NCBI GenBank assembly: GCA_902795065.1
Contig: CADBJR010000009.1
Coordinates: forward strand, 1 to 38,751
DNA length: 38,751 nucleotides
Source: an uncultured Coriobacteriaceae bacterium
GTDB lineage: Bacteria; Actinomycetota; Coriobacteriia; Coriobacteriales; Atopobiaceae
Direction: 5' to 3'
Below are positions 21,523 to 30,925 of the stretch, one piece after another. The position numbers and the translations under genes are program-made. Under the pieces are notes generated by a model. It worked only from the letters and a program-made list of their open reading frames with translations, had not been told where the DNA came from and did not search any database. Numbering within the stretch: position 1 is the stretch's first letter; every line of letters starts with the position of its first letter.

Positions 21523-21686
21523 CTGCTCAGGATGGCGAATTTTCCGCGAAAAACTGGTGCCATTCATTCATCGGGGGTAGACCCGGTTTTCGGAGTCGCT
21601 GGTAGAAGCATCGCAAAAACCGCCTTGTCTGGCTCCGATGGACAAACCAGCCTCCCAAACCGCGGAAAATTCGCCATCTTGAGCAG
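21523..21686. repeat. 164-bp element with 26-bp terminal inverted repeats
   Basis: The arms at 21523-21548 and 21661-21686 (CTGCTCA.GATGGCGAATTT, then TCCGCG) differ at one position. The 112-base interior is itself partly symmetric, with a CGGTTTT/AAAACCG stem and matching CTGGT...CATCGG halves. No reading frame is visible. A MITE-like element or a large RNA hairpin is the likely explanation. It occupies most of the 363-base gap before metG. Confidence 0.65.
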
Positions 21687-21854
21687 ATGGGCCCAATCGT
21701 TTGCCAAAAGACATCCAGAACTCCGCCGACAGCACCCCGGAAGGCGCGAAAGTGCGTGAAATGGCCTCCGCAAGGTGCAGCAGGCGGGGTTATAGCGCTA
21801 CAATGACTGTTTGCGTGCAATCCGGCGCGCACCTTCGCCATCAGGAGGAGAACC

Positions 21855-23447
<1,593 letters not shown>

Positions 23448-23451
23448 TCGC

Positions 23452-24285
23452 GTGGCGTCCCCGCTCGCCAATCCGACCGCAACCCGTGCCGTTCTGATGC
23501 GGCACGGGCTTTTGCTCAAGCACCGCCTGGGCCAGAACTTCCTCGTGAACGATGCCATCATCGAGAAGATCCTCGCGCTGGCCGCGCTCGCACCCGGCGA
23601 ACAGGTCTTCGAGGTCGGCCCCGGCATCGGCACGCTCACTACGGCGCTGCTCGGCGCGGGCGCATGCGTCACGGCCGTCGAGGCCGACCGCACGCTCGAG
23701 CCGGTCCTCGCCGAGACGTGCGACAGCCCGCGCTTCACGCTCGTGCTGGGCGACGCGCTGAAGGCCGTGCCCGCGGGGCTCCCCGCCGGCTTCGAGCCCA
23801 CGGCGTTCGTCTCGAACCTGCCGTACCAGATCGCCGCGACCATCATCATGCAGGCGTTCGAGCAGCTCCCGAGCCTGAACCGCGCCATCGTGATGGTGCA
23901 GGCCGAGGTCGCCGACCGCATCGCCGCCGCTCCGGGCAGCAAGGCCTACGGCGCCTACACCGCCAAGCTCGCGCTGCACGCGCGCGTGACCGGCCGCTTC
24001 GAGGTCGCGCCCGGCAACTTCATGCCGCCGCCGCACGTGGACTCCGCGGTCGTGCGCATCGAGCGCGCACCGCTCGTCGACGCCGCCACCGCAGCGCGCG
24101 TGGCGCCCGTCATCGACGCCGCCTTCGCCCAGCGCCGCAAGACCATCCGCAACTCCATGTCCGCGTCCGGCTTCGACAAGGGCGCGCTCGACGCCGCCTT
24201 CGCCGCCTGCGGCATCGCGCCCACCGCGCGTGCCGAGACCCTCGCGCCCGAGCGCTTCGTCGAGCTCGCGGCTGCGCTGGGATAG
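23452..24285 (+). CDS. rsmA: 16S rRNA adenine dimethyltransferase
   Basis: RsmA/KsgA dimethylates two adjacent adenines near the 3' end of 16S rRNA during small-subunit maturation. The 277-residue protein shows LGQNFLVND (about 25-33), the SAM-binding FEVGPGIGTLT and VEADRTLEPVL segments, and the catalytic SNLPYQIA motif. The C-terminal helical part is present (FAQRRKTIRNS). The GTG start fits the family N-terminus (SPLANPTATRAVL); ATG 23497 would cut it short. It follows metG closely and precedes tatD by 9 bases, so the three are probably one operon. Confidence 0.95.
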   Translation: MASPLANPTATRAVLMRHGLLLKHRLGQNFLVNDAIIEKILALAALAPGEQVFEVGPGIGTLTTALLGAGACVTAVEADRTLEPVLAETCDSPRFTLVLGDALKAVPAGLPAGFEPTAFVSNLPYQIAATIIMQAFEQLPSLNRAIVMVQAEVADRIAAAPGSKAYGAYTAKLALHARVTGRFEVAPGNFMPPPHVDSAVVRIERAPLVDAATAARVAPVIDAAFAQRRKTIRNSMSASGFDKGALDAAFAACGIAPTARAETLAPERFVELAAALG

Positions 24286-24294
24286 GGGATTGCC

Positions 24295-25275
24295 ATGGAC
24301 GACCTCGCGCTGTTCCACAAGGGCAAATCGCGCACGCCGGTCGAGGCGCCCGCCCCGCTGGCGCCGCTCGCCGACACCCACGGCCACCTCGCGCACTTCA
24401 CGAGGGGAGACATGCCCGACGTCCTGTGCCGCGCGGCCCTCGTCGGCGTCAGGCTGCTCGTGGTGCCCGTCGACCCCGTGTCCGACGTCGGGCCGAAGGG
24501 CCGGTTCGGCAGCGTGCAGGGGTTCCTCGCGTGGATGGACAAGGGCGTCGAGGAGGCCGCCGACCGCATCCTCGAGGCGCTCGATGGGGGCTTCGTCCCC
24601 GCGGAGGTGGGAAGCTCCCCGTTCAGGCTGCTCGACCAGGTCCGCATCATCGCGGGCGTCCATCCCTACGGTGCGCCCGACGTCGACGAGGGCGTGCTCG
24701 AGCGGCTCGATGCCCTGCTCGCGAGCCCGCGCGCCGTGGGCGTGGGGGAGATCGGCCTCGACTTCGGGCCGTGGAACGAGCTGGGCCCCGAGATCCAGAT
24801 GGAGGCGTTCCGGACGCAGCTGCGCATCGCGCACGAGCGCGCGCTCCCCGTGGAGCTGCATCTGCGCGACGGTGCCGACGACCATCTGGGCCACGACCTC
24901 GCGCTCCAGGTCCTGGGCGAGGAGGGCGTGCCCGAGGCGGGTTGCGACCTGCACTGCTTCACCGATTCGCCCGAGGTCATGGCGCCGTTCGCCGAGATGG
25001 GATGCCGCATCGCGTTCGGCGGCGCCGCCACGTTCAACCGCTCCGAGGACATCCGCGCCGCCATCGCCGCCTGCCCCGAGCACCTCATCATCTCCGAGAC
25101 CGACGCGCCGTACATGGCGCCGGTCCCCCTGCGCGGGCAGGAGTGCGAGCCCGCGATGGTGGCGTTCTCCGCCGCCCTCATCGCCGACGTGCGCGAGCAG
25201 GCGCTCTCCATCCCGCGCGTGCAGACCTACACCGCGCTCTGGGACAACGCCCGCCGCTTCTTCGGCCTCGCGTGA
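24295..25275 (+). CDS. tatD: TatD-family metal-dependent hydrolase
   Basis: The 326-residue TIM-barrel DNase/hydrolase has the metal ligands in order: DTHGHLAHF (HxH), GVGEIGLDFG (Glu), ELHLRDG (His), DLHCFTDSPE (His) and SETDAPYM (Asp). It is longer than a typical TatD (about 260) because of an N-terminal extension and an insert around residues 55-105, between the HxH motif and the HPYG segment. TatD proteins have 3'-5' DNase activity and act in DNA repair or turnover. The position directly behind rsmA is the common one. Confidence 0.9.
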   Translation: MDDLALFHKGKSRTPVEAPAPLAPLADTHGHLAHFTRGDMPDVLCRAALVGVRLLVVPVDPVSDVGPKGRFGSVQGFLAWMDKGVEEAADRILEALDGGFVPAEVGSSPFRLLDQVRIIAGVHPYGAPDVDEGVLERLDALLASPRAVGVGEIGLDFGPWNELGPEIQMEAFRTQLRIAHERALPVELHLRDGADDHLGHDLALQVLGEEGVPEAGCDLHCFTDSPEVMAPFAEMGCRIAFGGAATFNRSEDIRAAIAACPEHLIISETDAPYMAPVPLRGQECEPAMVAFSAALIADVREQALSIPRVQTYTALWDNARRFFGLA

Positions 25276-25344
25276 CCGCCCCGCGGCGTCTGTGCTATCC
25301 TCGTCCTCACCGCATCTCCGCTCGCGCCCCGCGAGAGGATGCGC

Positions 25345-26073
25345 ATGTCCCGGAACCCCCTTCCCGCCATCGCCGACGCGTTCGCCGAGCTCATCTGGCC
25401 GACGCACTGCCTGGCCTGCGACTACCCCGACGAGCTGATCTGCGAGCGCTGCCGCGCCGAGCTGCCCTGGATCGCCCAGCGCTGGGCCTGCCCGTCGTGC
25501 GGTGCGCCGTTCGGATGGCTCACCTGCACCGAGTGCGGCCGCGACTGGGAGCCGCGTGCGACCGTCTGCGCATGGAGTTTCGAGGACGCGGCCGCGCGCA
25601 CGGTCACCACCTTCAAGGATCACCACGAGCTGCGCCTCGCGCCCGTCATCGCCGCCGCGCTCGCCACGGCGCTCGACGAGGCCGCCGCCTGGCCCGCCCG
25701 CGACGGCCGTCCCCGCTACGACCCCGCGGAGCTCGACGCCATCGCCTTCGTGCCCGCGACCGCCGCCGCCTACAGGCGCCGCGGCTTCGACCACATGGAG
25801 CTCGTCGCCCGCGCGCTTGCCCGCGAGACGGGCATCCCGCTCGCCGACGTCCTCGTCCGACCGCACGCGAAGGACCAGCGCGGCCTCACGCGCGACGAGC
25901 GCGCGGCCAACCTCGCCGGCACCATCAGATCGATCGAAGACGTCTCCGACCTGCGGATCCTCCTCATCGACGACGTCATCACCACGGGCTCGTCGATCCG
26001 CGAGGCGACCCGCGCCCTCGACGCGCGCGGCGCTGCGGCGGTCACCGCCTGCGCATTGTGCCGCGTTTGGTGA
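25345..26073 (+). CDS. comFC: ComF-family phosphoribosyltransferase-like protein
   Basis: The 242-residue protein has N-terminal paired CxxC zinc motifs (CLACDYPDELICERC, CPSCGAPFG, CTEC). The C-terminal phosphoribosyltransferase fold ends in the PRPP-binding loop ILLIDDVITTGSS (about 210-222). ComFC proteins take part in DNA uptake or recombination in competent bacteria; many non-competent species keep them. The start is ATG 25345, with GAGAGG 6 bases upstream; ATG 25339 touches the site. A promoter overlaps its stop codon and drives the structured RNA that follows. Confidence 0.9.
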   Translation: MSRNPLPAIADAFAELIWPTHCLACDYPDELICERCRAELPWIAQRWACPSCGAPFGWLTCTECGRDWEPRATVCAWSFEDAAARTVTTFKDHHELRLAPVIAAALATALDEAAAWPARDGRPRYDPAELDAIAFVPATAAAYRRRGFDHMELVARALARETGIPLADVLVRPHAKDQRGLTRDERAANLAGTIRSIEDVSDLRILLIDDVITTGSSIREATRALDARGAAAVTACALCRVW

Positions 26074-26077
26074 CAGA

Positions 26078-26086
26078 TGCTATAAT
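26078..26086 (+). promoter_or_regulatory. Extended -10 promoter of the structured RNA
   Basis: TGCTATAAT is an extended -10 box with a perfect TATAAT at 26081-26086, just past the comFC stop. A weak TTGTGC -35 lies at 26056-26061. Transcription would start near 26093. The tRNA-Thr promoter at 32305 uses the related TGCTATAGT. Confidence 0.65.
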
Positions 26087-26092
26087 CATGAC

Positions 26093-26390
26093 TATCTGTT
26101 TCACCCTGGGTCTGTGGTTGCGGACGCAAGTCCTAGTCCATGGCAGACGAGGCCGAAAGGATCCACGTAAGCAGGGGCGTGAGCGCGCCTGCGAGCATGG
26201 CTCGTCCTAGAGGTAAGACGCACCGCTCGTTCTACCCTTCCAGAGGCATACCGCCTCGCGAGCGAGAGGGCCGCCAGTGGGGGGCCGCAGCCCCGAAGCG
26301 AAGGCCCCGGTGCGCGAGTGTGGGGTCAAAGACCAGGTCAGCCAGGGCGGAACAGGGCGCGTCCCGCGCGAACGAACCGGAGAACGAGAG
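26093..26390 (+). ncRNA. Structured RNA, probable raiA-motif RNA
   Basis: The 324-base gap after comFC has its own promoter and dense hairpins. GTCTG/CAGAC (26110-26114 with 26144-26148) encloses TTGC-GGAC-GCAA (26118-26129). A CC-GAAA-GG stem with a GNRA loop lies near 26153-26160. GCAGG...CCTGC (26171-26192) has an inner 3-bp stem and loop TGAG, and GGGGC-CGCA-GCCCC lies at 26281-26294. Apparent reading frames here lack ribosome sites. The raiA RNA motif is known from Firmicutes and Actinobacteria next to comFC and hpf/raiA, and here hpf lies one gene downstream. The family name rests on position; the 3' end is approximate. Confidence 0.6.
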
Positions 26391-26397
26391 GTACGGT

Positions 26398-27273
26398 ATG
26401 AAGACCTACACCCGCATCCTGGCAACCTGCATCGTCACCCTGTCGCTGGCGTTCGGCTTGACCGCCTGCAACCCCAAGGAGAAGATCGACGAGCTGCTCA
26501 CCCCGACCTCGGTCGAGGAGGCCATCGCCGCGCGCGAGGCCCAGTTCGCGCCCACCGTCTCGAGCCCGACGATCATCCAGGACGGCTACCTCACCGTCGG
26601 CCTGCGCACGGGCGAGACCACCGCGCCGTTCTGCATCGTCGAGTCCTCCGGCGAGGTCATGGGTCTGGATATCGACCTCGCGTCCCAGATCGCCGACGCC
26701 ATGGGCCTCAAGGTGCGCTTCGTCAACGTGACCTCCGTCGAGGAGTCGCTCGGCGTCGACTGCGACATCGTCATGAACGTCGCCGTCGGCGATGCCGGCA
26801 GCGCGACCGTCGTGGGCAACTACTCCGAGAACGCCTCCGCGTTCTTCTACGCGGGCGGCTACGCCACGCTGTCCGCCGAGGAGCTCGCGGGCAAGACCGT
26901 GGGCCTGCAGAGCGGCTCCGTCTCGCAGCGCCTGCTCTCCCAGACCGACCTGCGCATGCTCGAGACCAGCTACGACAACCTCAACGAGGCGTTCGAGGCC
27001 CTCGCCGCGGGCGAGGTCGACTTCGTGTGCTGCGACCTCTACTCCGGCGCCTACCTCGCGTCCTTCTACCCCTCGATCAACTTCGCCGGCACGCTCGACG
27101 TGCCCACCGCCGAGGGCATCGCGGTCGCGGCCGACAACACCGCGCTGCAGGTCAACGTCCAGTCCGCGCTCGACACCGTCTCGACCAACGGCCTGATGAC
27201 GCTCGTGCGCATCAAGTGGATCGGCGGCATGCCCAACGCTACCAACCAGACCGTCGTCGCGGGGCTCGAGTAG
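26398..27273 (+). CDS. Solute-binding lipoprotein, family 3
   Basis: The 291-residue secreted protein has a lipoprotein signal ending in LTAC (Cys24), so it is anchored to the outer face of the membrane. The mature part has the family 3 amino-acid-binding fold: GYLTVGLRTGETTAPFC, MGLDIDLASQIADAMGLKVRFV, LAGKTVGLQSGS, EALAAGEVDFVCCD. No permease or ATPase gene is adjacent, so its transporter lies elsewhere, or the protein acts in sensing. The start has GAGAGG 6 bases upstream. It lies between the structured RNA and hpf, and a GC-rich hairpin follows. Confidence 0.85.
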   Translation: MKTYTRILATCIVTLSLAFGLTACNPKEKIDELLTPTSVEEAIAAREAQFAPTVSSPTIIQDGYLTVGLRTGETTAPFCIVESSGEVMGLDIDLASQIADAMGLKVRFVNVTSVEESLGVDCDIVMNVAVGDAGSATVVGNYSENASAFFYAGGYATLSAEELAGKTVGLQSGSVSQRLLSQTDLRMLETSYDNLNEAFEALAAGEVDFVCCDLYSGAYLASFYPSINFAGTLDVPTAEGIAVAADNTALQVNVQSALDTVSTNGLMTLVRIKWIGGMPNATNQTVVAGLE

Positions 27274-27308
27274 GAAACGCTTTCATAAGTTTTTGAAGAA
27301 TGTGTCGA

Positions 27309-27340
27309 GCCGACGGCCATCCGTGCCGTCGGCCGTGCTT
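27309..27340 (+). terminator. Hairpin after the lipoprotein gene
   Basis: GCCGACGGC (27309-27317) pairs perfectly with 27325-27333 over a 7-base loop; CGTGCTTTA follows. The U-run is short, so termination may be partial. The remaining gap to hpf holds a CCCGG/CCGGG hairpin near 27419-27434 and no gene. Confidence 0.6.
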
Positions 27341-27467
27341 TACCGCCCCGTTGCCGCCGCATCCCGAACTCTGGTGAATCAAGGTCAATTGTCGGGTATC
27401 TTCTAGTTGAGGGAACGACCCCGGTTTTCCGGGAGCGCATAGTAGTAACCGCATAAAGGAGGCTTCA

Positions 27468-28055
27468 ATGGACGACATCAGGATCTCCGGCCGCAAGGTT
27501 GCAATCACCGACGCCCTGCGCACCCACGTGGTGGACAAGTTGGGCTCTGCGCTCAAGGTCTTCGATATCTCTCCCATGACCTGCGATTGCGTGCTCCGCG
27601 TCGACAAGAACCCCTCCAACCTCGAGCGCAAGTCCTGCGAGGTCACCGTCTTCGTCCGTGACAACGTCGTGCGCGTGGTTGCCTCCGGCGACGACATGAT
27701 GGCCGCCATCGATGAGGCTGCCGACAAGGTCAGCCGCCAGCTCCGCAAGTACAAGACCCGCGTCGTGGACCGCCGCCAGAAGGGTCCGCGCATCGCCATC
27801 CCGGCCGACATCGAGGATCTCGCCGACCTCATCGAGCCGACGGGCGAGGACGAGGAAGACGATGTCCTCGTGCGCGAGAAGATCATCGACCTGCCGCCCA
27901 TGACGGAGGAGGAGGCCCTCGTCCAGACCGACCTGCTCGGCCATGATTTCTATGTGTTTACCAATGCCACGACGGGATTGATTAACGTGATCTACCATCG
28001 TAAGAATGGTGGATACGGCATCATCAAGCCCAAGATCGAGGAGGAAAATGACTGA
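27468..28055 (+). CDS. hpf: Ribosome hibernation promoting factor, long form
   Basis: The 195-residue long HPF (RaiA family) has an N-terminal S30AE domain (about 1-105, opening DIRISGRKVAITDALRTHVVDKL). An acidic linker follows, then the C-terminal dimerisation domain (REKIIDLPPMTEEEALVQTDLLGHDFYVFTNATTGLINVIYHRKNGGYGIIKP). Long HPF pairs 70S ribosomes into inactive 100S dimers in stationary phase. AAAGGAGG lies 6 bases before the ATG. The last codons overlap the degV start by 8 bases, so the two are translationally coupled. Confidence 0.95.
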   Translation: MDDIRISGRKVAITDALRTHVVDKLGSALKVFDISPMTCDCVLRVDKNPSNLERKSCEVTVFVRDNVVRVVASGDDMMAAIDEAADKVSRQLRKYKTRVVDRRQKGPRIAIPADIEDLADLIEPTGEDEEDDVLVREKIIDLPPMTEEEALVQTDLLGHDFYVFTNATTGLINVIYHRKNGGYGIIKPKIEEEND

Positions 28056-29106
28056 GATTCCTCAGGAGCAGAGCAGCGGCAAGCCGGAGGACGCCTACGA
28101 CCTCGAAGGCGTGACCACTCCGAACCATAATTACGTCCCAACTGAAGTCGTCAAGGCGGTGCGCGCGTTCAAGGCGCACCGCGACGTCCATATCATCGTC
28201 GACACCTGCGCCGACTTCGCGTCCAAGGTCGCAGAACGCTTGGGCGTGGAGGTCATCGGCTTCCCGTACATCATGGACGGGGTCGAGCACACCGACGACA
28301 TCTGGAAGTCCATCTCGTACGAGGACTACTACGCCAAGCTGCGCGAAGGCTCCCATGTGACCACCGCGGCGGTCTCGCCCGGCTTCTACTACGAGGTGTT
28401 CGAGCGCGCCGCCAAGCGGGGGACGCCCACCATCTACCTGGGCTTCACCGGCGGCCTCTCGTCGAGCATCCATGCCGCCGAGCAGGCGCGCGACATGATC
28501 GCGGACGACTATCCCAGCTTCGAGCTCTACGTCATCGACAACCTCTGCCCGTCCGCATGCGCCGAGCTGCTGGCGGTCGAGGCCGTGCGCCTCGCCGGCA
28601 ACGGCGCCACCGCGAGCGAGCTGTACCGGTGGGCGAGCGAGGCGCGCTACTACCTCCAGGGCTACTTCACGCTCGACAGCCTCGATGCGCTGGCGGCCGG
28701 TGGACGCATCCCGCCCGCGGCGGCCCAGCTGGGCGGCAAGCTCGACATCAAGCCCGAGCTCTCGTTCGACCTCAACGGATCGCTCACCCTCAAGGGCATG
28801 TGCCGCGGCCGCAAGAAGGCGCTGCGCGCGCTGGTGTCCGAGTTCCAGGAGAACTGGTGCCGCGACGCCTCGCTGCCCATCGCCATCATGCATGCCGACG
28901 CCGCCAAGGACGCCGACTGGCTCGAGGACCATCTCCGCAGGGAGAAGGGCTGCGAGGGCCTGCTCATCATCCGCAGCGTCATCTCGCCGGTCCTCGGCGC
29001 CCACGTGGGCCCGGGCATGGTGGCCGTGGGCTTCTGGGGCGGCGACCGCCGCGAGAAGCTCTCGCTCACCGACCGCATCGCGGCGAGGGTCCGCTCCAAG
29101 GGATAG
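28048..29106 (+). CDS. DegV-family fatty-acid-binding protein
   Basis: The 352-residue protein has a DegV fold preceded by a 45-residue polar extension. Typical parts are HIIVDTCADF (about 51-60), HVTTAAVSPGFYYEVFE, TIYLGFTGGLSSSIHAAEQAR, the LDSLDALAAGGRIPPAAAQLGGKLDIKPEL segment, and a final GMVAVGFWG. DegV proteins bind a fatty acid; some (FakB) present it to a fatty acid kinase. No FakA gene is next to it. GAGGAGG lies within the end of hpf just before the ATG. Confidence 0.9.
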   Translation: MTEIPQEQSSGKPEDAYDLEGVTTPNHNYVPTEVVKAVRAFKAHRDVHIIVDTCADFASKVAERLGVEVIGFPYIMDGVEHTDDIWKSISYEDYYAKLREGSHVTTAAVSPGFYYEVFERAAKRGTPTIYLGFTGGLSSSIHAAEQARDMIADDYPSFELYVIDNLCPSACAELLAVEAVRLAGNGATASELYRWASEARYYLQGYFTLDSLDALAAGGRIPPAAAQLGGKLDIKPELSFDLNGSLTLKGMCRGRKKALRALVSEFQENWCRDASLPIAIMHADAAKDADWLEDHLRREKGCEGLLIIRSVISPVLGAHVGPGMVAVGFWGGDRREKLSLTDRIAARVRSKG

Positions 29107-29120
29107 GCAGAAGGACAAGC

Positions 29121-30137
29121 ATGGCTCATACGACCATCTCCAAGGTGGCGTTCATCGGCACGGGCATCATGGGCTCAGCCATCGCGCGCCACATCCTCGA
29201 CGCGGGCTACAGGCTCGCCGTCTACAACCGCACGCCCGAGAAGGCCGACGCCCTCGTTGCCGCCGGCGCCGTCCGCGCGGCGAGCATAGCTGAGGCCGTC
29301 AGGCACGCCGACGTCGTGTTCACGATGGTGGGCAATCCCGAGGACGTCGAGGACGTCTACCTCGCGGGCGACGGCATCCTCGCCAACGCGCGCAAGGGCG
29401 CGTGGCTCATCGACCTCACGACCTCCTCGCCCGACCTCGCGCGCGATATCAGCGAGGCCGCCGAGGTCGCCGACTTGCACGCGTTCGACTGCCCGGTCAC
29501 GGGCGGCGAGCAGGGCGCCATCGACGGCACGCTCACGCTCATCATCGGCGCGGAGGAGGGCTCTTTGCCCGAGCAGATCGAGGAGCTCCTCGCGTGCTTC
29601 TCGGCCAAGCGCTGCTACTTCGGCCATGCCGGCGCGGGCCAGACCGCAAAGCTCTGCAACCAGGTGTCGTTCGCCTCGTGCATCGTGGGCTATGCCGACG
29701 CGCTCGCCCTCGCCGAGCAGGCGGGGCTCGACCCGCATGCCGTGCTCGACCTGATCCTCTCCGGCACGGGCACCTCCGGTGCCGCGTCGAGCTACGCGCC
29801 GAAGTCGCTCGCGGGCGACTACAAGGCCGGGTTCTTCGCGGAGTACCTGCGCAAGGATCTGGGGCTCGCGCTTGCTCATTCTGAGGATTTCGGCCTCACC
29901 TTGCCCGGCGCGGAGACCGCCTACGCGCTGTATGATGTACTCTGTCAAATCGGTGGCGCGCGCCTCGGCGGGCAGGCCATCACCCTGCTCTACAGCGATG
30001 AGGCCGACGGGATCGCCGCCGGGGTCGACTGGTCGCGCGCGCAGCAGGATGAGGGCGACGAGTGCGACTGCGACGACGACTGCTGCTGCGGCCACCTTCA
30101 CGATGGCGACGGGTGCTGCGGGCACCACGCCCACTAG
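29121..30137 (+). CDS. 3-Hydroxyisobutyrate-dehydrogenase-like enzyme with Cys/His tail
   Basis: The 338-residue beta-hydroxyacid dehydrogenase has an NAD(P)-binding start FIGTGIMGSAIA (GxGxxG, about 10-21), the substrate-site motif FDCPVTGGEQGA, and the catalytic Lys in GAGQTAKLCNQ. The barrel ends near residue 305. It carries an unusual extra tail of about 26 residues, DECDCDDDCCCGHLHDGDGCCGHHAH, with seven Cys and five His. This may bind metal. Substrate is unknown within the hydroxyisobutyrate/tartronate-semialdehyde group. AGAAGGA lies upstream, 14 bases after degV. Confidence 0.88.
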   Translation: MAHTTISKVAFIGTGIMGSAIARHILDAGYRLAVYNRTPEKADALVAAGAVRAASIAEAVRHADVVFTMVGNPEDVEDVYLAGDGILANARKGAWLIDLTTSSPDLARDISEAAEVADLHAFDCPVTGGEQGAIDGTLTLIIGAEEGSLPEQIEELLACFSAKRCYFGHAGAGQTAKLCNQVSFASCIVGYADALALAEQAGLDPHAVLDLILSGTGTSGAASSYAPKSLAGDYKAGFFAEYLRKDLGLALAHSEDFGLTLPGAETAYALYDVLCQIGGARLGGQAITLLYSDEADGIAAGVDWSRAQQDEGDECDCDDDCCCGHLHDGDGCCGHHAH

Positions 30138-30148
30138 AAAGGACGGAC

Positions 30149-30868
30149 ATGGCAGACGAGACGATCATCGAGGTCGATGCCGCTGCGGCTGATGCCGCGG
30201 AGCCCGAGGCGGTCGAGGCCGCACCCGAGGCTCCCGAACCCGTTCCCGCACCCGAGCCCGAGCCGGAGCCTGAGCCGGAGCCGGAGCCCGAGGGCCCCGT
30301 CTACACGCCCGAGCTGGTCGCCGAGCTGATCGAGCACCTCTCCGGCGCGAGCCGCCGCCGTCGCCAGGAGGTCGGCTTCGAAATCGCCGCCATCGCGCAC
30401 ACGGCCCCCGATCTGCTCGAGGAGTACATCGACGCGCTGATCGACGCGCTGTACCGCCCCGAGGCGCAGACGCGTTGGGAGGTGCTCGACGCCCTCACGC
30501 AGCTCGCGTCGCTCTACGGCGAGAAGACCTACGGTGCCTTCGAGGGCGCCGAGATGTCGCTGTTCGACGAGGACTCCGCGACGGTGCGCCTGACCGCGTT
30601 CCTGTTCCTGTGCCGCTACGGCGCCTCCGCGCCCGAGCGCTCCGATGAGGCGTGGCCGATCCTCGACGAGGCCATCCAGTGCTTCCACGGCGATGCCGAG
30701 TACCACGACATGCTCGGAGGCCTGCGCGAGCTCGCGCAGGGCGAGCTGTCGCCGGCGTGCGCCAAGGCCCTGGCCGACCGCGTGGGCTTCGACGCCGAGA
30801 ACGGCACGTCGTTCATCAGGACCTATTCCGCCGAGATCATCAAGTCCCTGAAGGAGCGGATGGCGTAA
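30149..30868 (+). CDS. Helical-repeat protein with Pro-Glu linker
   Basis: The 239-residue protein starts with a disordered acidic region (about 1-50) that ends in a run of EP pairs (APEPEPEPEPEPEPE). A helical solenoid, HEAT-like, then covers about 55-235 (RRRQEVGFEIAAIAHTAPDLLEEYIDALIDAL, RWEVLDALTQLASLY). It has no catalytic motif; a scaffold role is likely. It begins 11 bases after the dehydrogenase stop with AAAGGA upstream, so it belongs to the hpf-degV run. The EP run is prone to length change. Confidence 0.75.
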   Translation: MADETIIEVDAAAADAAEPEAVEAAPEAPEPVPAPEPEPEPEPEPEPEGPVYTPELVAELIEHLSGASRRRRQEVGFEIAAIAHTAPDLLEEYIDALIDALYRPEAQTRWEVLDALTQLASLYGEKTYGAFEGAEMSLFDEDSATVRLTAFLFLCRYGASAPERSDEAWPILDEAIQCFHGDAEYHDMLGGLRELAQGELSPACAKALADRVGFDAENGTSFIRTYSAEIIKSLKERMA

Positions 30869-30925
30869 GGCCGCCGCAGGGCTTGGTTTTGCGTGCGCGC
30901 GAGCGCATGGAAGAGAGGATTCGCA

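Noticed and set aside
26093-26390. RNase P RNA, tmRNA or SRP RNA in the comFC-lipoprotein gap
   Set aside because: The universal RNase P core strings, the tmRNA acceptor ends and the SRP domain IV signature are not found.
26140-26397. N-terminal extension of the lipoprotein gene
   Set aside because: The in-frame extension lies over the structured RNA and would bury the signal peptide. The Shine-Dalgarno and lipobox support ATG 26398.
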